Positions 6,496-12,677 of a stretch of DNA of 12,677 bases are shown piece by piece; within the stretch, counting starts at the first letter, position 1; each line of letters starts with the position of its first letter. Source of the stretch: an uncultured Duganella sp. (GTDB taxonomy: Bacteria; Pseudomonadota; Gammaproteobacteria; Burkholderiales; Burkholderiaceae); NCBI GenBank assembly GCA_946482335.1, contig CAMLRG010000157.1, forward strand, positions 1-12,677, in the 5' to 3' direction. The notes under the pieces were generated by a model. The model had not been told where the DNA came from. It saw only the letters and a program-made list of their open reading frames with translations, and made no database searches. Both the position numbers and the translations under genes were made by a program.

Positions 6496-7031
6496 TGCCG
6501 CTGACCCGCCAAGCCCTGCTTGCCCGTGCCGCCAAGGTGCGCCTGTTCATTTTCGACGTCGATGGCGTGCTCACCGACGGCAGCCTGTCCTATGGCCCCG
6601 ACGGCGAAATCGTCAAGACCTTCAACGTGCAGGACGGCCTGGGCATCAAGCTGCTGCAGGAAGCCGGCATCAAGACTGCCATCATTTCCGCGCGCCGTAC
6701 GCCGATCGTGCTGGCCCGCGCCAAAGACCTGGGGATCGAGTATGTCCATCAGGGCGGCCATGACAAACTGACCCCGTTCAAGGCCCTGCTCGAACAGCTC
6801 GGACTGGGCGCGGAACAGGTTGCCTTCATCGGCGACGACGTGGTGGATTTGCCCATCCTGAGCCGCGTCGGCTTTGCCGTCAGCGTGCCCAATGGCCGCC
6901 AGGAGGTGCATGCGCGCGCCCACTACATCACCGAGGCCGCGGGCGGCGGCGGCGCGGTGCGCGAAGCTTGCGAGTATGTGCTGCGTGCGACCGGCAACTA
7001 CGACCGCGTCATGGCCCAGTTCCTGGTTTGA
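6495..7031 (+). CDS. kdsC: 3-deoxy-D-manno-octulosonate 8-phosphate phosphatase
   Basis: 178 residues, the usual length for this HAD-superfamily (subclass C0) enzyme. It hydrolyses Kdo-8-phosphate to Kdo and phosphate. HAD motif I is FDVDGVLTDG (20-29), with nucleophile Asp21 and acid/base Asp23. Motif II is ISARRT (Ser65), motif III is Lys91 in the GGHDKLTPF segment, and motif IV is GDD (113-115). RNGR-like NGRQEV and the C-terminal glycine-rich AGGGGAVREACEYVL are typical of KdsC. The start ATG overlaps the kdsD stop (TGATG), which indicates translational coupling. lptC follows after a 12-base gap. The enzyme that condenses arabinose 5-phosphate with PEP (KdsA), acting between KdsD and KdsC, is not in this window. 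Confidence 0.96.
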   Translation: MPLTRQALLARAAKVRLFIFDVDGVLTDGSLSYGPDGEIVKTFNVQDGLGIKLLQEAGIKTAIISARRTPIVLARAKDLGIEYVHQGGHDKLTPFKALLEQLGLGAEQVAFIGDDVVDLPILSRVGFAVSVPNGRQEVHARAHYITEAAGGGGAVREACEYVLRATGNYDRVMAQFLV

Positions 7032-7043
7032 GTGGAGCGAGCG

Positions 7044-7646
7044 ATGCGCAACCAGAGGATGGCCCACCGTTTCCGCCTTTCGCTTGGCATGGTCGTCGTG
7101 CTGCTGGCGGCGCTCGGCAGCTTCTACCTGCTCGAGCTGATGAACCGCGCCGACGAGGACATGCAGGCGGACTTGCGCTTGAATGAGCCTGACTACATCA
7201 TCGAGAACTTTTCCTTCGTGCGCATGTCGAAGGAAGGCAAGCCAAGCTACATCATTGCCGGCGACAAGCTGACCCACCGTCCGGTCGACGATTCGTCCGA
7301 GATCGACAAGCCGCGCGTGCGCAGCCTGGCCGGCGAGAACCCGCCGATGGACATCGTGGCAGCCACGGCGCGGGTGGACGATGCCAACAGCCGCGTGACG
7401 CTGAAGGGGGCGGTGCGGATCGACCGCGCCGCGGCGCCCAATGCCCAGGCCATGCACATGGCGACCGAAAAACTGGTGATCTTCCCGGACGAAGACCGCA
7501 TGGAAACCGACCAGCCGGTGAGGATGAAGCTGGGGAATAACGTGGCAACGGCCAACAGCATGCGCGCCAACAATGCGACGCGCCAGCTGCACATGGAGGG
7601 CAACGGCGTGCTGCAATTCCCTCCGGCGGCGCCTGCGGCCCAATAA
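7044..7646 (+). CDS. lptC: LPS export inner-membrane anchor protein LptC
   Basis: 200 residues. One N-terminal membrane helix (about residues 12-31, LSLGMVVVLLAALGSFYLLEL) is followed by a periplasmic beta-jellyroll domain; PDYIIENFSFVRMSKEGKPSYIIAGDKLTH is a typical LptC opening. It joins the LptB2FG transporter to the periplasmic LptA bridge and passes LPS on. LptF and LptG are not in this window, which is usual. The ATG at 7044 is chosen because GGAG (7034-7037) stands six bases before it; a GTG at 7032 directly after the kdsC stop would swallow that site. The identity rests on fold-like sequence features and on its place between kdsC and lptA. Confidence 0.92.
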   Translation: MRNQRMAHRFRLSLGMVVVLLAALGSFYLLELMNRADEDMQADLRLNEPDYIIENFSFVRMSKEGKPSYIIAGDKLTHRPVDDSSEIDKPRVRSLAGENPPMDIVAATARVDDANSRVTLKGAVRIDRAAAPNAQAMHMATEKLVIFPDEDRMETDQPVRMKLGNNVATANSMRANNATRQLHMEGNGVLQFPPAAPAAQ

Positions 7647-7648
7647 AC

Positions 7649-7653
7649 AAGGA
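7649..7653 (+). promoter_or_regulatory. Ribosome binding site that sets the lptA start
   Basis: AAGGA lies six bases before ATG 7660 and directly against ATG 7654. It therefore supports 7660 as the start, immediately before the basic end of the signal peptide. Confidence 0.7.
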
Positions 7654-7659
7654 ATGACT

Positions 7660-8223
7660 ATGAAACGACTTTTACTGTCGCTTGCCATGCTGCTCGGGGC
7701 AGCGGCGCCGGCGCTGGCCGAAAAGGCCGACTCTTACAAACCGACCGTGATCAATTACGCCTCGATGGACATCGACGACGTCAAGCAGGTCACCGTGCTG
7801 TCGGGCGGCGTGAAGCTGACGCGCGGCACGCTGACCATGACGGCCGAACGCGCCTTCGTCAAACAGACGCCGGAAGGCTACCGGCACGTGACGCTGTTCG
7901 GCGACGGCAAGAAGGCCACCTTCCGCCAGAAGCGCGACGGCGCCGGCGACCTGTGGGTGGACGGCGATGCCGACCGCATCGAATACGATGAGCAGGCCGA
8001 ACTGGTGAAGATGTTCAACAAGGCCGCCATCCGCCGCCTGGAAGGCGGCAAGCAGAACGATGAAGTCCAGGGCGAATTCATTTCCTACGACAGCCGCAAG
8101 GAATTCTTCAGCGTGCGCAATACCGCCACCGGCGAAAGCAAGCCGGGCGGCGGACGCGGCACCATGGTGATCCAGCCTTCGCGCAGCGAACCGCCGGCCA
8201 CCCCGCCAGTGGAGAAAAAGTAA
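7660..8223 (+). CDS. lptA: LPS transport periplasmic bridge protein LptA
   Basis: 187 residues. Residues 1-20 are a clear signal peptide ([20 protein letters not shown]) with an Ala-Leu-Ala cleavage site, giving a mature protein that begins EKADSYKP. The mature part is the OstA/LptA jellyroll domain: [46 protein letters not shown], and [31 protein letters not shown], a characteristic beta-strand run. LptA oligomerises between LptC and the outer-membrane LptD and carries LPS across the periplasm. The C-terminus is a Gly/Pro/Ser-rich tail (about 150-187) that is probably disordered. It lies 13 bases after lptC and two bases before lptB. Confidence 0.95.
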   Translation: MKRLLLSLAMLLGAAAPALAEKADSYKPTVINYASMDIDDVKQVTVLSGGVKLTRGTLTMTAERAFVKQTPEGYRHVTLFGDGKKATFRQKRDGAGDLWVDGDADRIEYDEQAELVKMFNKAAIRRLEGGKQNDEVQGEFISYDSRKEFFSVRNTATGESKPGGGRGTMVIQPSRSEPPATPPVEKK

Positions 8224-8225
8224 GC

Positions 8226-8981
8226 ATGGAAGCAAATACCTGCGCCAGCACGCTGGTCGTGCGCGGCCTCCAGAAATCCTACGGCAAACGCCAGGTGGTG
8301 CACGACGTCTCGCTGCAAGTCGATTGCGGCGAAGTGGTCGGCCTGCTGGGCCCGAACGGTGCCGGCAAGACCACCTCCTTCTACATGATCGTCGGCCTGG
8401 TGGCCTCCGATGCGGGCACCATCGATATCGGCGGCACCGACGTGTCGAGCCTGCCGATCCACAAACGCGCCACGCTGGGCCTGTCCTACCTGCCGCAGGA
8501 AGCATCGGTGTTCCGCAAGCTGACGGTGGAAGAAAATATCCGGGCCGTGCTGGAATTGCAGCATGCCGATGGCAAGCCGCTGTCCAAGCCCGACATCGAC
8601 CAGCGCCTGGACGCGCTGCTGGCTGACTTGCAAATTGAAAAGCTGCGCGAAAACCAGGCATTGTCGCTGTCCGGCGGCGAGCGGCGCCGGGTGGAAATCG
8701 CGCGCGCCCTGGCCACCAACCCGCGCTTCGTCCTGCTGGATGAACCGTTCGCCGGCGTCGATCCGATCGCCGTGATCGAAATCCAACGTATCGTCCGTTT
8801 CCTGAAGGAGCGCAATATCGGTGTGCTGATCACCGACCATAATGTGCGGGAGACCCTCGGCATTTGCGACCGCGCCTACATCATCAACCAGGGCGCCGTG
8901 CTGGCCTCGGGCCGACCGGACGATATCATCGCCAACGAATCCGTGCGCCGGGTCTACCTCGGCGAACACTTCCGCATGTAA
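8226..8981 (+). CDS. lptB: LPS export ABC transporter ATP-binding protein LptB
   Basis: 251 residues, one ABC ATPase domain. Walker A is GPNGAGKTT (42-50), the Q-loop glutamine is Gln91 in [16 protein letters not shown], the signature is LSGGE (148-152), Walker B is FVLLDE (168-173) with catalytic Glu173, and the H-loop is His205 in ITDHNVRE. The [17 protein letters not shown] and FAGVDPIAV blocks are specific to LptB within the ABC family. As a dimer with LptF and LptG it powers extraction of LPS from the inner membrane. It follows lptA by two bases and rpoN starts nine bases after its stop. GGAG at 8211-8214 is somewhat far (11 bases) from the ATG, so translation is probably coupled to lptA. 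Confidence 0.97.
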   Translation: MEANTCASTLVVRGLQKSYGKRQVVHDVSLQVDCGEVVGLLGPNGAGKTTSFYMIVGLVASDAGTIDIGGTDVSSLPIHKRATLGLSYLPQEASVFRKLTVEENIRAVLELQHADGKPLSKPDIDQRLDALLADLQIEKLRENQALSLSGGERRRVEIARALATNPRFVLLDEPFAGVDPIAVIEIQRIVRFLKERNIGVLITDHNVRETLGICDRAYIINQGAVLASGRPDDIIANESVRRVYLGEHFRM

Positions 8982-8990
8982 GCGAAGGCC

Positions 8991-10475
8991 ATGAAACAGA
9001 CACTGCAACTGCGAACCTCGCAACACCTGGCGCTGACGCCGCAGCTGCAGCAGTCGATCCGCCTGTTGCAGCTGTCCACGCTGGAGTTGCATCAGGAGTT
9101 GGAGCAGCTGCTCAGCGACAACCCGATGCTGGAACGCCTCGACGATCCACTCGACCATTCGGTGCGCCTGCTGGCCGATGGCGCCATCAGCCAGGGCAGC
9201 GGCAATGGCACTGAAGGCCCGGCCGCGCCCGAAGGCGGCCCCGGCGAGGGCGAGGCCGGCGCCGCGCCCGCCGCCGAGGGCGAAGGCTATGAAGGCGGCG
9301 ACGGCGAGGGCGGCAGCGACGATGCCGACTGGAGCGCCAGCGCCGGCAGCAAATCGGCCGACGACGAAGACAGCCGCCCGCAGCTGGAAGCGTCCGGCTG
9401 CACCCTGCGCGAACACTTGCTGGAACAGATGCGCGTGACCGTGCAGCAAGCGCGCGACCGCGCCCTGATGGAATTGATCATCGACGCGCTCGATGAAAAT
9501 GGCTACCTGGAAGAGCCGCTGGAAGAAATCCACGAACGCTTGCCGCCCGAGCTGGAAATCGAGGTCGACGAGCTGCGCTGCGCCCTGGTGCTGCTGCAAA
9601 GCTTCGACCCGGCCGGGGTGGGCGCGCGCAACGCCGCCGAATGCCTGGCGCTGCAAATCAAGCGCATGCCCGGCGTGCCGCTGGTCACGCGGCGCATGGC
9701 GCTGACCATCGTCGACAAGCACCTGGCCTGGTTCGCCCAGCGCGAATTTAACAAGCTGAAGAAGGCGCTTGATTGCGACGACGAAGACTTGCGCGAAGCC
9801 CAGGCCGTGATCCGCCAATGCAACCCCCATCCGGGCGCCGAATTTGCGTCAGGCGAGTCAGACTATGTGGTGCCGGACGTGATCGTGAAAAAGGGCCGCG
9901 GCGGCTGGGTGGTCACCCTGAACAACGACGTGGTGCCGCGCTTGCGCGTCAATGCCCTGTACGCCAACCTGCTCAAGCAAGGCAAGAGCGAATCGCAGAT
10001 GAATGGCCAACTGCAGGAAGCGAAATGGCTGATCAAGAATATGCGGCAGCGCTTCGATACCATCCTGCGCGTCGCGGAAGCGATAGTAGAACGACAAAAG
10101 AACTTTTTCAGCCATGGCGCGGTGGCCATGAGACCCCTTGTGTTGCGTGAAATTGCTGATACACTGGGACTACACGAGAGCACTATTTCTCGCGTAACAA
10201 CTCAAAAATATATGCTCACCCCGCATGGCATGTTTGAGTTGAAATATTTCTTTGGCAGCCACGTCGCCACGGAAGCTGGGGGTGAAGCTTCCTCGACTGC
10301 GATACGGGCGCTGATCGTGCAATTGACAGGAGCAGAAGACCCGAAAAATCCTTTATCCGACAGTAAGATTGCGGACATGCTGGGTGAACAAGGCATGGTA
10401 ATTGCGCGACGGACTGTTGCCAAATATCGAGAAGCGTTGAAAATCCCTCCGGTAAGCCTCCGCAAATCTTTGTAG
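8991..10475 (+). CDS. rpoN: RNA polymerase sigma-54 factor
   Basis: 494 residues. Region I (1-50) is the activator-interacting Gln/Leu-rich segment ([29 protein letters not shown]). Region II (about 65-135) is unusually rich in Gly, Glu, Ala and Asp. Residues ~137-330 are the core-binding region ([19 protein letters not shown] at 204-222). Residues ~380-404 hold the -12-binding helix-turn-helix ([18 protein letters not shown]). Residues 472-481 are the RpoN box ([10 protein letters not shown]) that reads the -24 element. The protein is full length with all landmarks intact. It directs activator-dependent transcription from -24/-12 promoters. GC content falls sharply from about base 10080 to the end of the gene, with no frameshift. 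AAGG at 8985-8988 is too close to the ATG to be a good ribosome site, so it is probably coupled to lptB. Confidence 0.97.
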   Translation: MKQTLQLRTSQHLALTPQLQQSIRLLQLSTLELHQELEQLLSDNPMLERLDDPLDHSVRLLADGAISQGSGNGTEGPAAPEGGPGEGEAGAAPAAEGEGYEGGDGEGGSDDADWSASAGSKSADDEDSRPQLEASGCTLREHLLEQMRVTVQQARDRALMELIIDALDENGYLEEPLEEIHERLPPELEIEVDELRCALVLLQSFDPAGVGARNAAECLALQIKRMPGVPLVTRRMALTIVDKHLAWFAQREFNKLKKALDCDDEDLREAQAVIRQCNPHPGAEFASGESDYVVPDVIVKKGRGGWVVTLNNDVVPRLRVNALYANLLKQGKSESQMNGQLQEAKWLIKNMRQRFDTILRVAEAIVERQKNFFSHGAVAMRPLVLREIADTLGLHESTISRVTTQKYMLTPHGMFELKYFFGSHVATEAGGEASSTAIRALIVQLTGAEDPKNPLSDSKIADMLGEQGMVIARRTVAKYREALKIPPVSLRKSL

Positions 10476-10490
10476 TGCATGGGTTCCTCT

Positions 10491-10508
10491 GTGCGCCTTG
10501 GCGCGCAC
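10491..10508 (+). other. Small GC-rich hairpin in the rpoN-hpf gap
   Basis: GTGCGC (10491-10496) pairs with GCGCAC (10503-10508) across a six-base loop, 25 bases before the hpf ribosome site. No T-run follows, so it is not a classic terminator. It could be an mRNA processing or stabilising stem that separates rpoN expression from hpf expression, or it could be chance. Confidence 0.3.
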
Positions 10509-10532
10509 GAACTCGAGAGCGACATCATCTTT

Positions 10533-10537
10533 AGGAG
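10533..10537 (+). promoter_or_regulatory. Ribosome binding site that sets the hpf start
   Basis: AGGAG lies five bases before ATG 10543. It is the strongest Shine-Dalgarno in the operon. It fixes the hpf start and rules out the in-frame TTG at 10498. Confidence 0.85.
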
Positions 10538-10542
10538 TGTGT

Positions 10543-10902
10543 ATGAATCTCACCATCAGTGGACATCATGTCGAAGTGACCCCGGCCATTCGCGAGTACG
10601 TGCAGAACAAGCTGGAACGAGTCAAGCGCCATTTCGATCAAGTAATCGATATTGCTGTCATCCTGACTGTAGATAACCTCACCGAGAAAGAGAAGCGCCA
10701 GAAAGCGGAAATCAACCTGCACATGTCTGGCAAAACCGTATACGTCGAAAGCCTGTCGCAAGACCTCTACGCCGCCATCGACTCCCTGATTGATAAACTG
10801 GATCGCCAGGTCATGAAGTACAAGGACCGTGTGCAGAACCACAATCACGCAGCCATCAAGCATTTCCCGGATACCTACGAAGCACCACCCACCGCCATGT
10901 AA
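10543..10902 (+). CDS. hpf: Ribosome hibernation-promoting factor (HPF/YfiA family, short form)
   Basis: 119 residues: a single S30AE/HPF domain ([70 protein letters not shown], 59-96) plus a short His/Pro-rich tail. It lacks the C-terminal dimerisation domain of long HPF, as in other proteobacteria. It binds the decoding centre of the 30S subunit and helps form inactive 100S ribosomes in slow or stationary growth. It is the last gene of the operon, 67 bases after rpoN, and has the best Shine-Dalgarno of the operon, so it may be made in larger amounts than RpoN. Base composition is lower in GC than the lpt genes. In E. coli ptsN follows this gene; here a terminator does. Confidence 0.95.
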   Translation: MNLTISGHHVEVTPAIREYVQNKLERVKRHFDQVIDIAVILTVDNLTEKEKRQKAEINLHMSGKTVYVESLSQDLYAAIDSLIDKLDRQVMKYKDRVQNHNHAAIKHFPDTYEAPPTAM

Positions 10903-10924
10903 AGGACTGGCCGTGCAGCACACC

Positions 10925-10950
10925 AAAGGGCGCAATTGGCGCCCTTTTTT
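10925..10950 (+). terminator. Intrinsic terminator of the kdsD-hpf operon
   Basis: The perfect six-bp stem GGGCGC (10928-10933) / GCGCCC (10939-10944) has loop AATTG and is followed by six T (10945-10950). Three A precede the stem, which lengthens the pairing by A-T pairs. It lies 22 bases after the hpf stop. Confidence 0.92.
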
Positions 10951-10964
10951 GCGTGCGTTAGAAT
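10936..10964 (+). promoter_or_regulatory. Candidate sigma-70 promoter of the hydrolase-lrp pair, overlapping the terminator
   Basis: TTGGCG (10936-10941), a 17-base spacer and TAGAAT (10959-10964) match the -35 and -10 consensus at four and five of six bases. The -35 box lies in the loop and descending arm of the hpf terminator. Transcription would start at about 10971, the first base of the ATG, so the mRNA is predicted to be leaderless. No Shine-Dalgarno is present. Confidence 0.55.
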
Positions 10965-10970
10965 GCCTGC

Positions 10971-12056
10971 ATGAGCGAACACGTCCACACCCACATTTCC
11001 AACGGTACCGGCTTCATCACGCTGGACCGCCCCAAGGCCCTCAACTCGCTGTCCCTCGACATGGTGCGCGCCATGACGCAGGCGTTGCTTGCCTGGCGCG
11101 ACGATGACGCTGTGGCAGCCGTGGTGGTGCGCAGCACCAGCGAACGCGCGCTGTGCGCCGGCGGCGACATCCGCTTTTTCCATGACGTGGGGCGCGGCAA
11201 TACGCAGGGCGGCAGCGCGCTGCTGGAGGATTTCTTCACCGAGGAATATGCGCTGAACCATCTGATCCACTTCTACCCCAAGCCCTACGTGGCGCTGATG
11301 GATGGCGTGGTGATGGGCGGCGGCATGGGCATTGCCCAGGGCGGGCCCGATTGCGGCGTGCGCATCGTCACCGGCCGCACCAAGATGGCCATGCCGGAAG
11401 TGAACATCGGCCTGTTCCCCGACGTGGGCGGCAGCCATTTCCTGTCGCATGCGCCGGGGCAGCTCGGCATGTGGCTGGGCCTGACCGGCCTGACCGTCGG
11501 CGCGGCCGATGCGCTCTACCTGGACCTGGCCGATTATTTCGTGCCGGAGACCGAACTGCCCGCGCTCACCGCGCTGATCGGATCCACGCCCGGCAAGGCG
11601 CTGCGCGATGCGGTCGCCGTGTTTGCCGGTCCGCACCGCGCATTTTCCGGCGATAGCGAGCTGGAGCGCCAGCGCGCGCTGATCGATCGCCACTTCGCTG
11701 CCGGCTCCGTGGCCGCCATCATGGAATCGCTGCGCGGCGACAGCAATCCCTTCGCGCAAAAGTCGCTGAAGGCCATGGAGCTGCGTTCGCCGCTGATGAT
11801 GTGCGTGACGCACGAACTGCTCAAGCGCGGCGCCGCCCTCGGCGTTGCCGATTGCCTGCGCATGGAACGCAACCTCGTGCGCCGCAACTTTGAACATGGC
11901 GAAATCTTCGAAGGGGTGCGTGCGCTGGTGATCGACAAGGATAACCAGCCGAAGTGGAATCCTGCAACGCTGGAGCAAGTCACGCCCGATTTGGTGGCGC
12001 GCTTCTTCGAGCCATGCTGGCCGGCCTGGGCGCATCCGCTGCGCCATCTTGCATGA
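10971..12056 (+). CDS. 3-hydroxyisobutyryl-CoA hydrolase-type enoyl-CoA hydratase/isomerase family protein
   Basis: 361 residues, one crotonase fold followed by the extra C-terminal part typical of the HIBCH branch (ECH_2). Oxyanion-hole segments are ALCAGGDIR (60-68) and MDGVVMGGGMGIAQ (110-123). The block KMAMPEVNIGLFPDVGGSHFLS (138-159) carries Glu143 and Asp151, which match the Glu/Asp positions that distinguish HIBCH-type hydrolases. The likely reaction is hydrolysis of 3-hydroxyisobutyryl-CoA to 3-hydroxyisobutyrate and CoA in valine breakdown. A true enoyl-CoA hydratase activity is less likely given the length and the GLFPDVGG motif. It begins right after the hpf terminator and its TGA overlaps the start of the Lrp-family gene (ATGA). 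The other valine pathway genes are not in the window. Confidence 0.87.
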   Translation: MSEHVHTHISNGTGFITLDRPKALNSLSLDMVRAMTQALLAWRDDDAVAAVVVRSTSERALCAGGDIRFFHDVGRGNTQGGSALLEDFFTEEYALNHLIHFYPKPYVALMDGVVMGGGMGIAQGGPDCGVRIVTGRTKMAMPEVNIGLFPDVGGSHFLSHAPGQLGMWLGLTGLTVGAADALYLDLADYFVPETELPALTALIGSTPGKALRDAVAVFAGPHRAFSGDSELERQRALIDRHFAAGSVAAIMESLRGDSNPFAQKSLKAMELRSPLMMCVTHELLKRGAALGVADCLRMERNLVRRNFEHGEIFEGVRALVIDKDNQPKWNPATLEQVTPDLVARFFEPCWPAWAHPLRHLA

Positions 12057-12514
12057 GGGAGCTGGACCGGATCGACCGTGGCATCCTCAATATCCTGCAG
12101 GAGGATGCCAGCACGCCTTTGCGCGAGATCGCGGAACGCGTGCATTCATCGGTCGCCACCTGCCAGCGCCGCATCGAGAAACTGCGCGCCGACGGCGTGC
12201 TGGTGAAAGCGGTTGCGCTGGTCGACCGGGTGCTGGCCGGGCGCCCGCTGACGGTGTTCGTCTCGGTCGAGCTGGAGAAGCAGAACACCGACATCCTCAA
12301 GCAATTCGAGCAGCGCATGCGGCAGCAGCCGGAAGTGATGTCCTGCTATGAAGTGGCGGGCGAATTCGATTTCCACCTGATCGTCACGGTGGAGTCGATG
12401 GAGGAGTACAGCGCCTTCACCCGCCGCGTCTTCACTTCCCACCACAACGTCACCAACGTCAAGAGCCTGTTCGCCATGAACTGCTCGAAGTTCGAGACCA
12501 AGCTCGCGCTTTAG
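12053..12514 (+). CDS. Lrp/AsnC family transcriptional regulator
   Basis: 153 residues. Residues 1-~50 are the winged helix-turn-helix: LDRIDRGILNILQEDASTPLREIAERV, then SSVATCQRRIEKLRADGVL as the recognition helix and wing. Residues ~65-145 are the RAM/AsnC ligand-binding domain, with the conserved VAGEFDFHLIV (101-111). ATG 12053 is chosen because it overlaps the upstream stop (ATGA) and starts the conserved domain; the frame is open further upstream to 11954 within the hydrolase gene, but that part has no family character. Members bind DNA as dimers to octamers and sense amino acids. Linkage to the hydrolase suggests control of branched-chain amino-acid catabolism, including its own operon; this is inference. 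Confidence 0.93.
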   Translation: MRELDRIDRGILNILQEDASTPLREIAERVHSSVATCQRRIEKLRADGVLVKAVALVDRVLAGRPLTVFVSVELEKQNTDILKQFEQRMRQQPEVMSCYEVAGEFDFHLIVTVESMEEYSAFTRRVFTSHHNVTNVKSLFAMNCSKFETKLAL

Positions 12515-12538
12515 GCTGCCCGGCGCGCAGCTTGCGCA

Positions 12539-12677
12539 TCACGATTTGGGACAGCCGACGGCGGGCAACGGCCCGAACACAACCTCGGAATCCGCCGGCC
12601 CCGAAGTCTGCACGATATACACCACCTTCGTGGTGCGGTCGACGTACATCATATGCGCGCGGCCGCCGGGCACCATG
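12539..12677 (-). CDS. C-terminal end of an unidentified protein, partial
   Basis: On the minus strand an open frame enters from the right edge and ends at TGA 12541-12539. The last 45 codons read MVPGGRAHMMYVDRTTKVVYIVQTSG and continue to ...GPLPAVGCPKS. The YVDRTTKVVYIVQ stretch is a beta-strand pair like the C-termini of some serine beta-lactamase-like hydrolases, but that is a weak resemblance and I do not assign a function. It is convergent with the Lrp-family gene, with 24 bases between their stops. Codon use (G/C in third positions) supports real coding. The visible ATG at 12676 need not be the start. Confidence 0.6.
   Translation of the reverse strand, partial: MVPGGRAHMMYVDRTTKVVYIVQTSGPADSEVVFGPLPAVGCPKS

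Noticed and set aside
7032..7043. GTG start for lptC directly after the kdsC stop
   Set aside because: It would include the GGAG ribosome site that is well placed for ATG 7044.
5817..7688. 623-codon open frame on the minus strand across kdsD, kdsC and lptC
   Set aside because: Shadow frame over three well-supported genes; His/Gln/Arg/Val-rich composition and no motif.
8085..9830. 581-codon minus-strand frame across lptA, lptB and rpoN
   Set aside because: Antisense shadow of high-GC coding sequence; no family resemblance and no promoter or ribosome site seen.
10323..10351. Perfect -35 hexamer TTGACA inside rpoN as an internal hpf promoter
   Set aside because: No acceptable -10 box at 16-18 bases spacing (best is AATCCT, three of six); kept only as a possible target for 5'-end mapping.
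10080..10475. Possible frameshift or gene fusion at the GC break in rpoN
   Set aside because: The frame is continuous and the helix-turn-helix and RpoN box are intact at the expected positions.
11954..12052. N-terminal extension of the Lrp-family regulator
   Set aside because: It lies wholly within the hydrolase coding sequence and has no Lrp character; the ATGA start at 12053 fits the family length.
12515..12531. GCTGC/GCAGC stem between the Lrp-family gene and the convergent partial gene
   Set aside because: Only five base pairs and no T-run on either strand; not a convincing terminator.

Overview
The window is high-GC DNA that looks like a betaproteobacterial chromosome, most likely Oxalobacteraceae (Massilia, Duganella or Janthinobacterium type). 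That assignment is inferred from protein style, codon use and gene order, not from a search. It contains mostly conserved housekeeping genes. I see no phage, transposase, CRISPR array, tRNA or rRNA, and no gene-free stretch longer than about 110 bases.

Left part (1-3436): the 3' part of a NYN-domain (LabA/DUF88-type) putative RNA-binding or RNase protein with an OST-HTH/LOTUS domain and an RG-rich, basic low-complexity tail; a MOSC-domain (YcbX-like) molybdenum-cofactor protein; and a GGDEF diguanylate cyclase. Two related ~100-bp palindromic elements lie at 1203-1303 and 3334-3436. Each carries four copies of a GGGTCWGACCC-type palindrome inside AAACCGGTA... terminal inverted repeats. The second is in opposite orientation to the first. 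Three of their four ends abut stop codons.

Middle (3435-5414, minus strand): a KefB/KefC-like CPA2 cation:proton antiporter with RCK (TrkA-N and TrkA-C) domains. It is divergent from the operon that follows.

Core operon (5473-10950, plus strand): kdsD-kdsC-lptC-lptA-lptB-rpoN-hpf, closed by a strong intrinsic terminator. KdsD and KdsC supply steps of Kdo synthesis. LptC, LptA and LptB are the inner-membrane, periplasmic and ATPase parts of the LPS export machine. RpoN is sigma-54 and HPF is the ribosome hibernation factor. A near-consensus sigma-54 (-24/-12) motif stands in front of kdsD, so the operon that encodes sigma-54 may itself be partly read by sigma-54.

Right part (10971-12677): a 3-hydroxyisobutyryl-CoA hydrolase-type enoyl-CoA hydratase family gene overlaps an Lrp/AsnC regulator gene by ATGA, which suggests a two-gene unit for branched-chain amino-acid (valine) catabolism with its own regulator. 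Its predicted promoter lies inside the preceding terminator and would give a leaderless mRNA. The window ends in the C-terminal 45 codons of an unidentified minus-strand gene.

The points most worth following up are the paired palindromic elements at stop codons, the sigma-54-like promoter on the rpoN operon, the promoter-in-terminator arrangement with leaderless starts, the NYN-LOTUS-RG protein, and the GC drop across the 3' end of rpoN and hpf.
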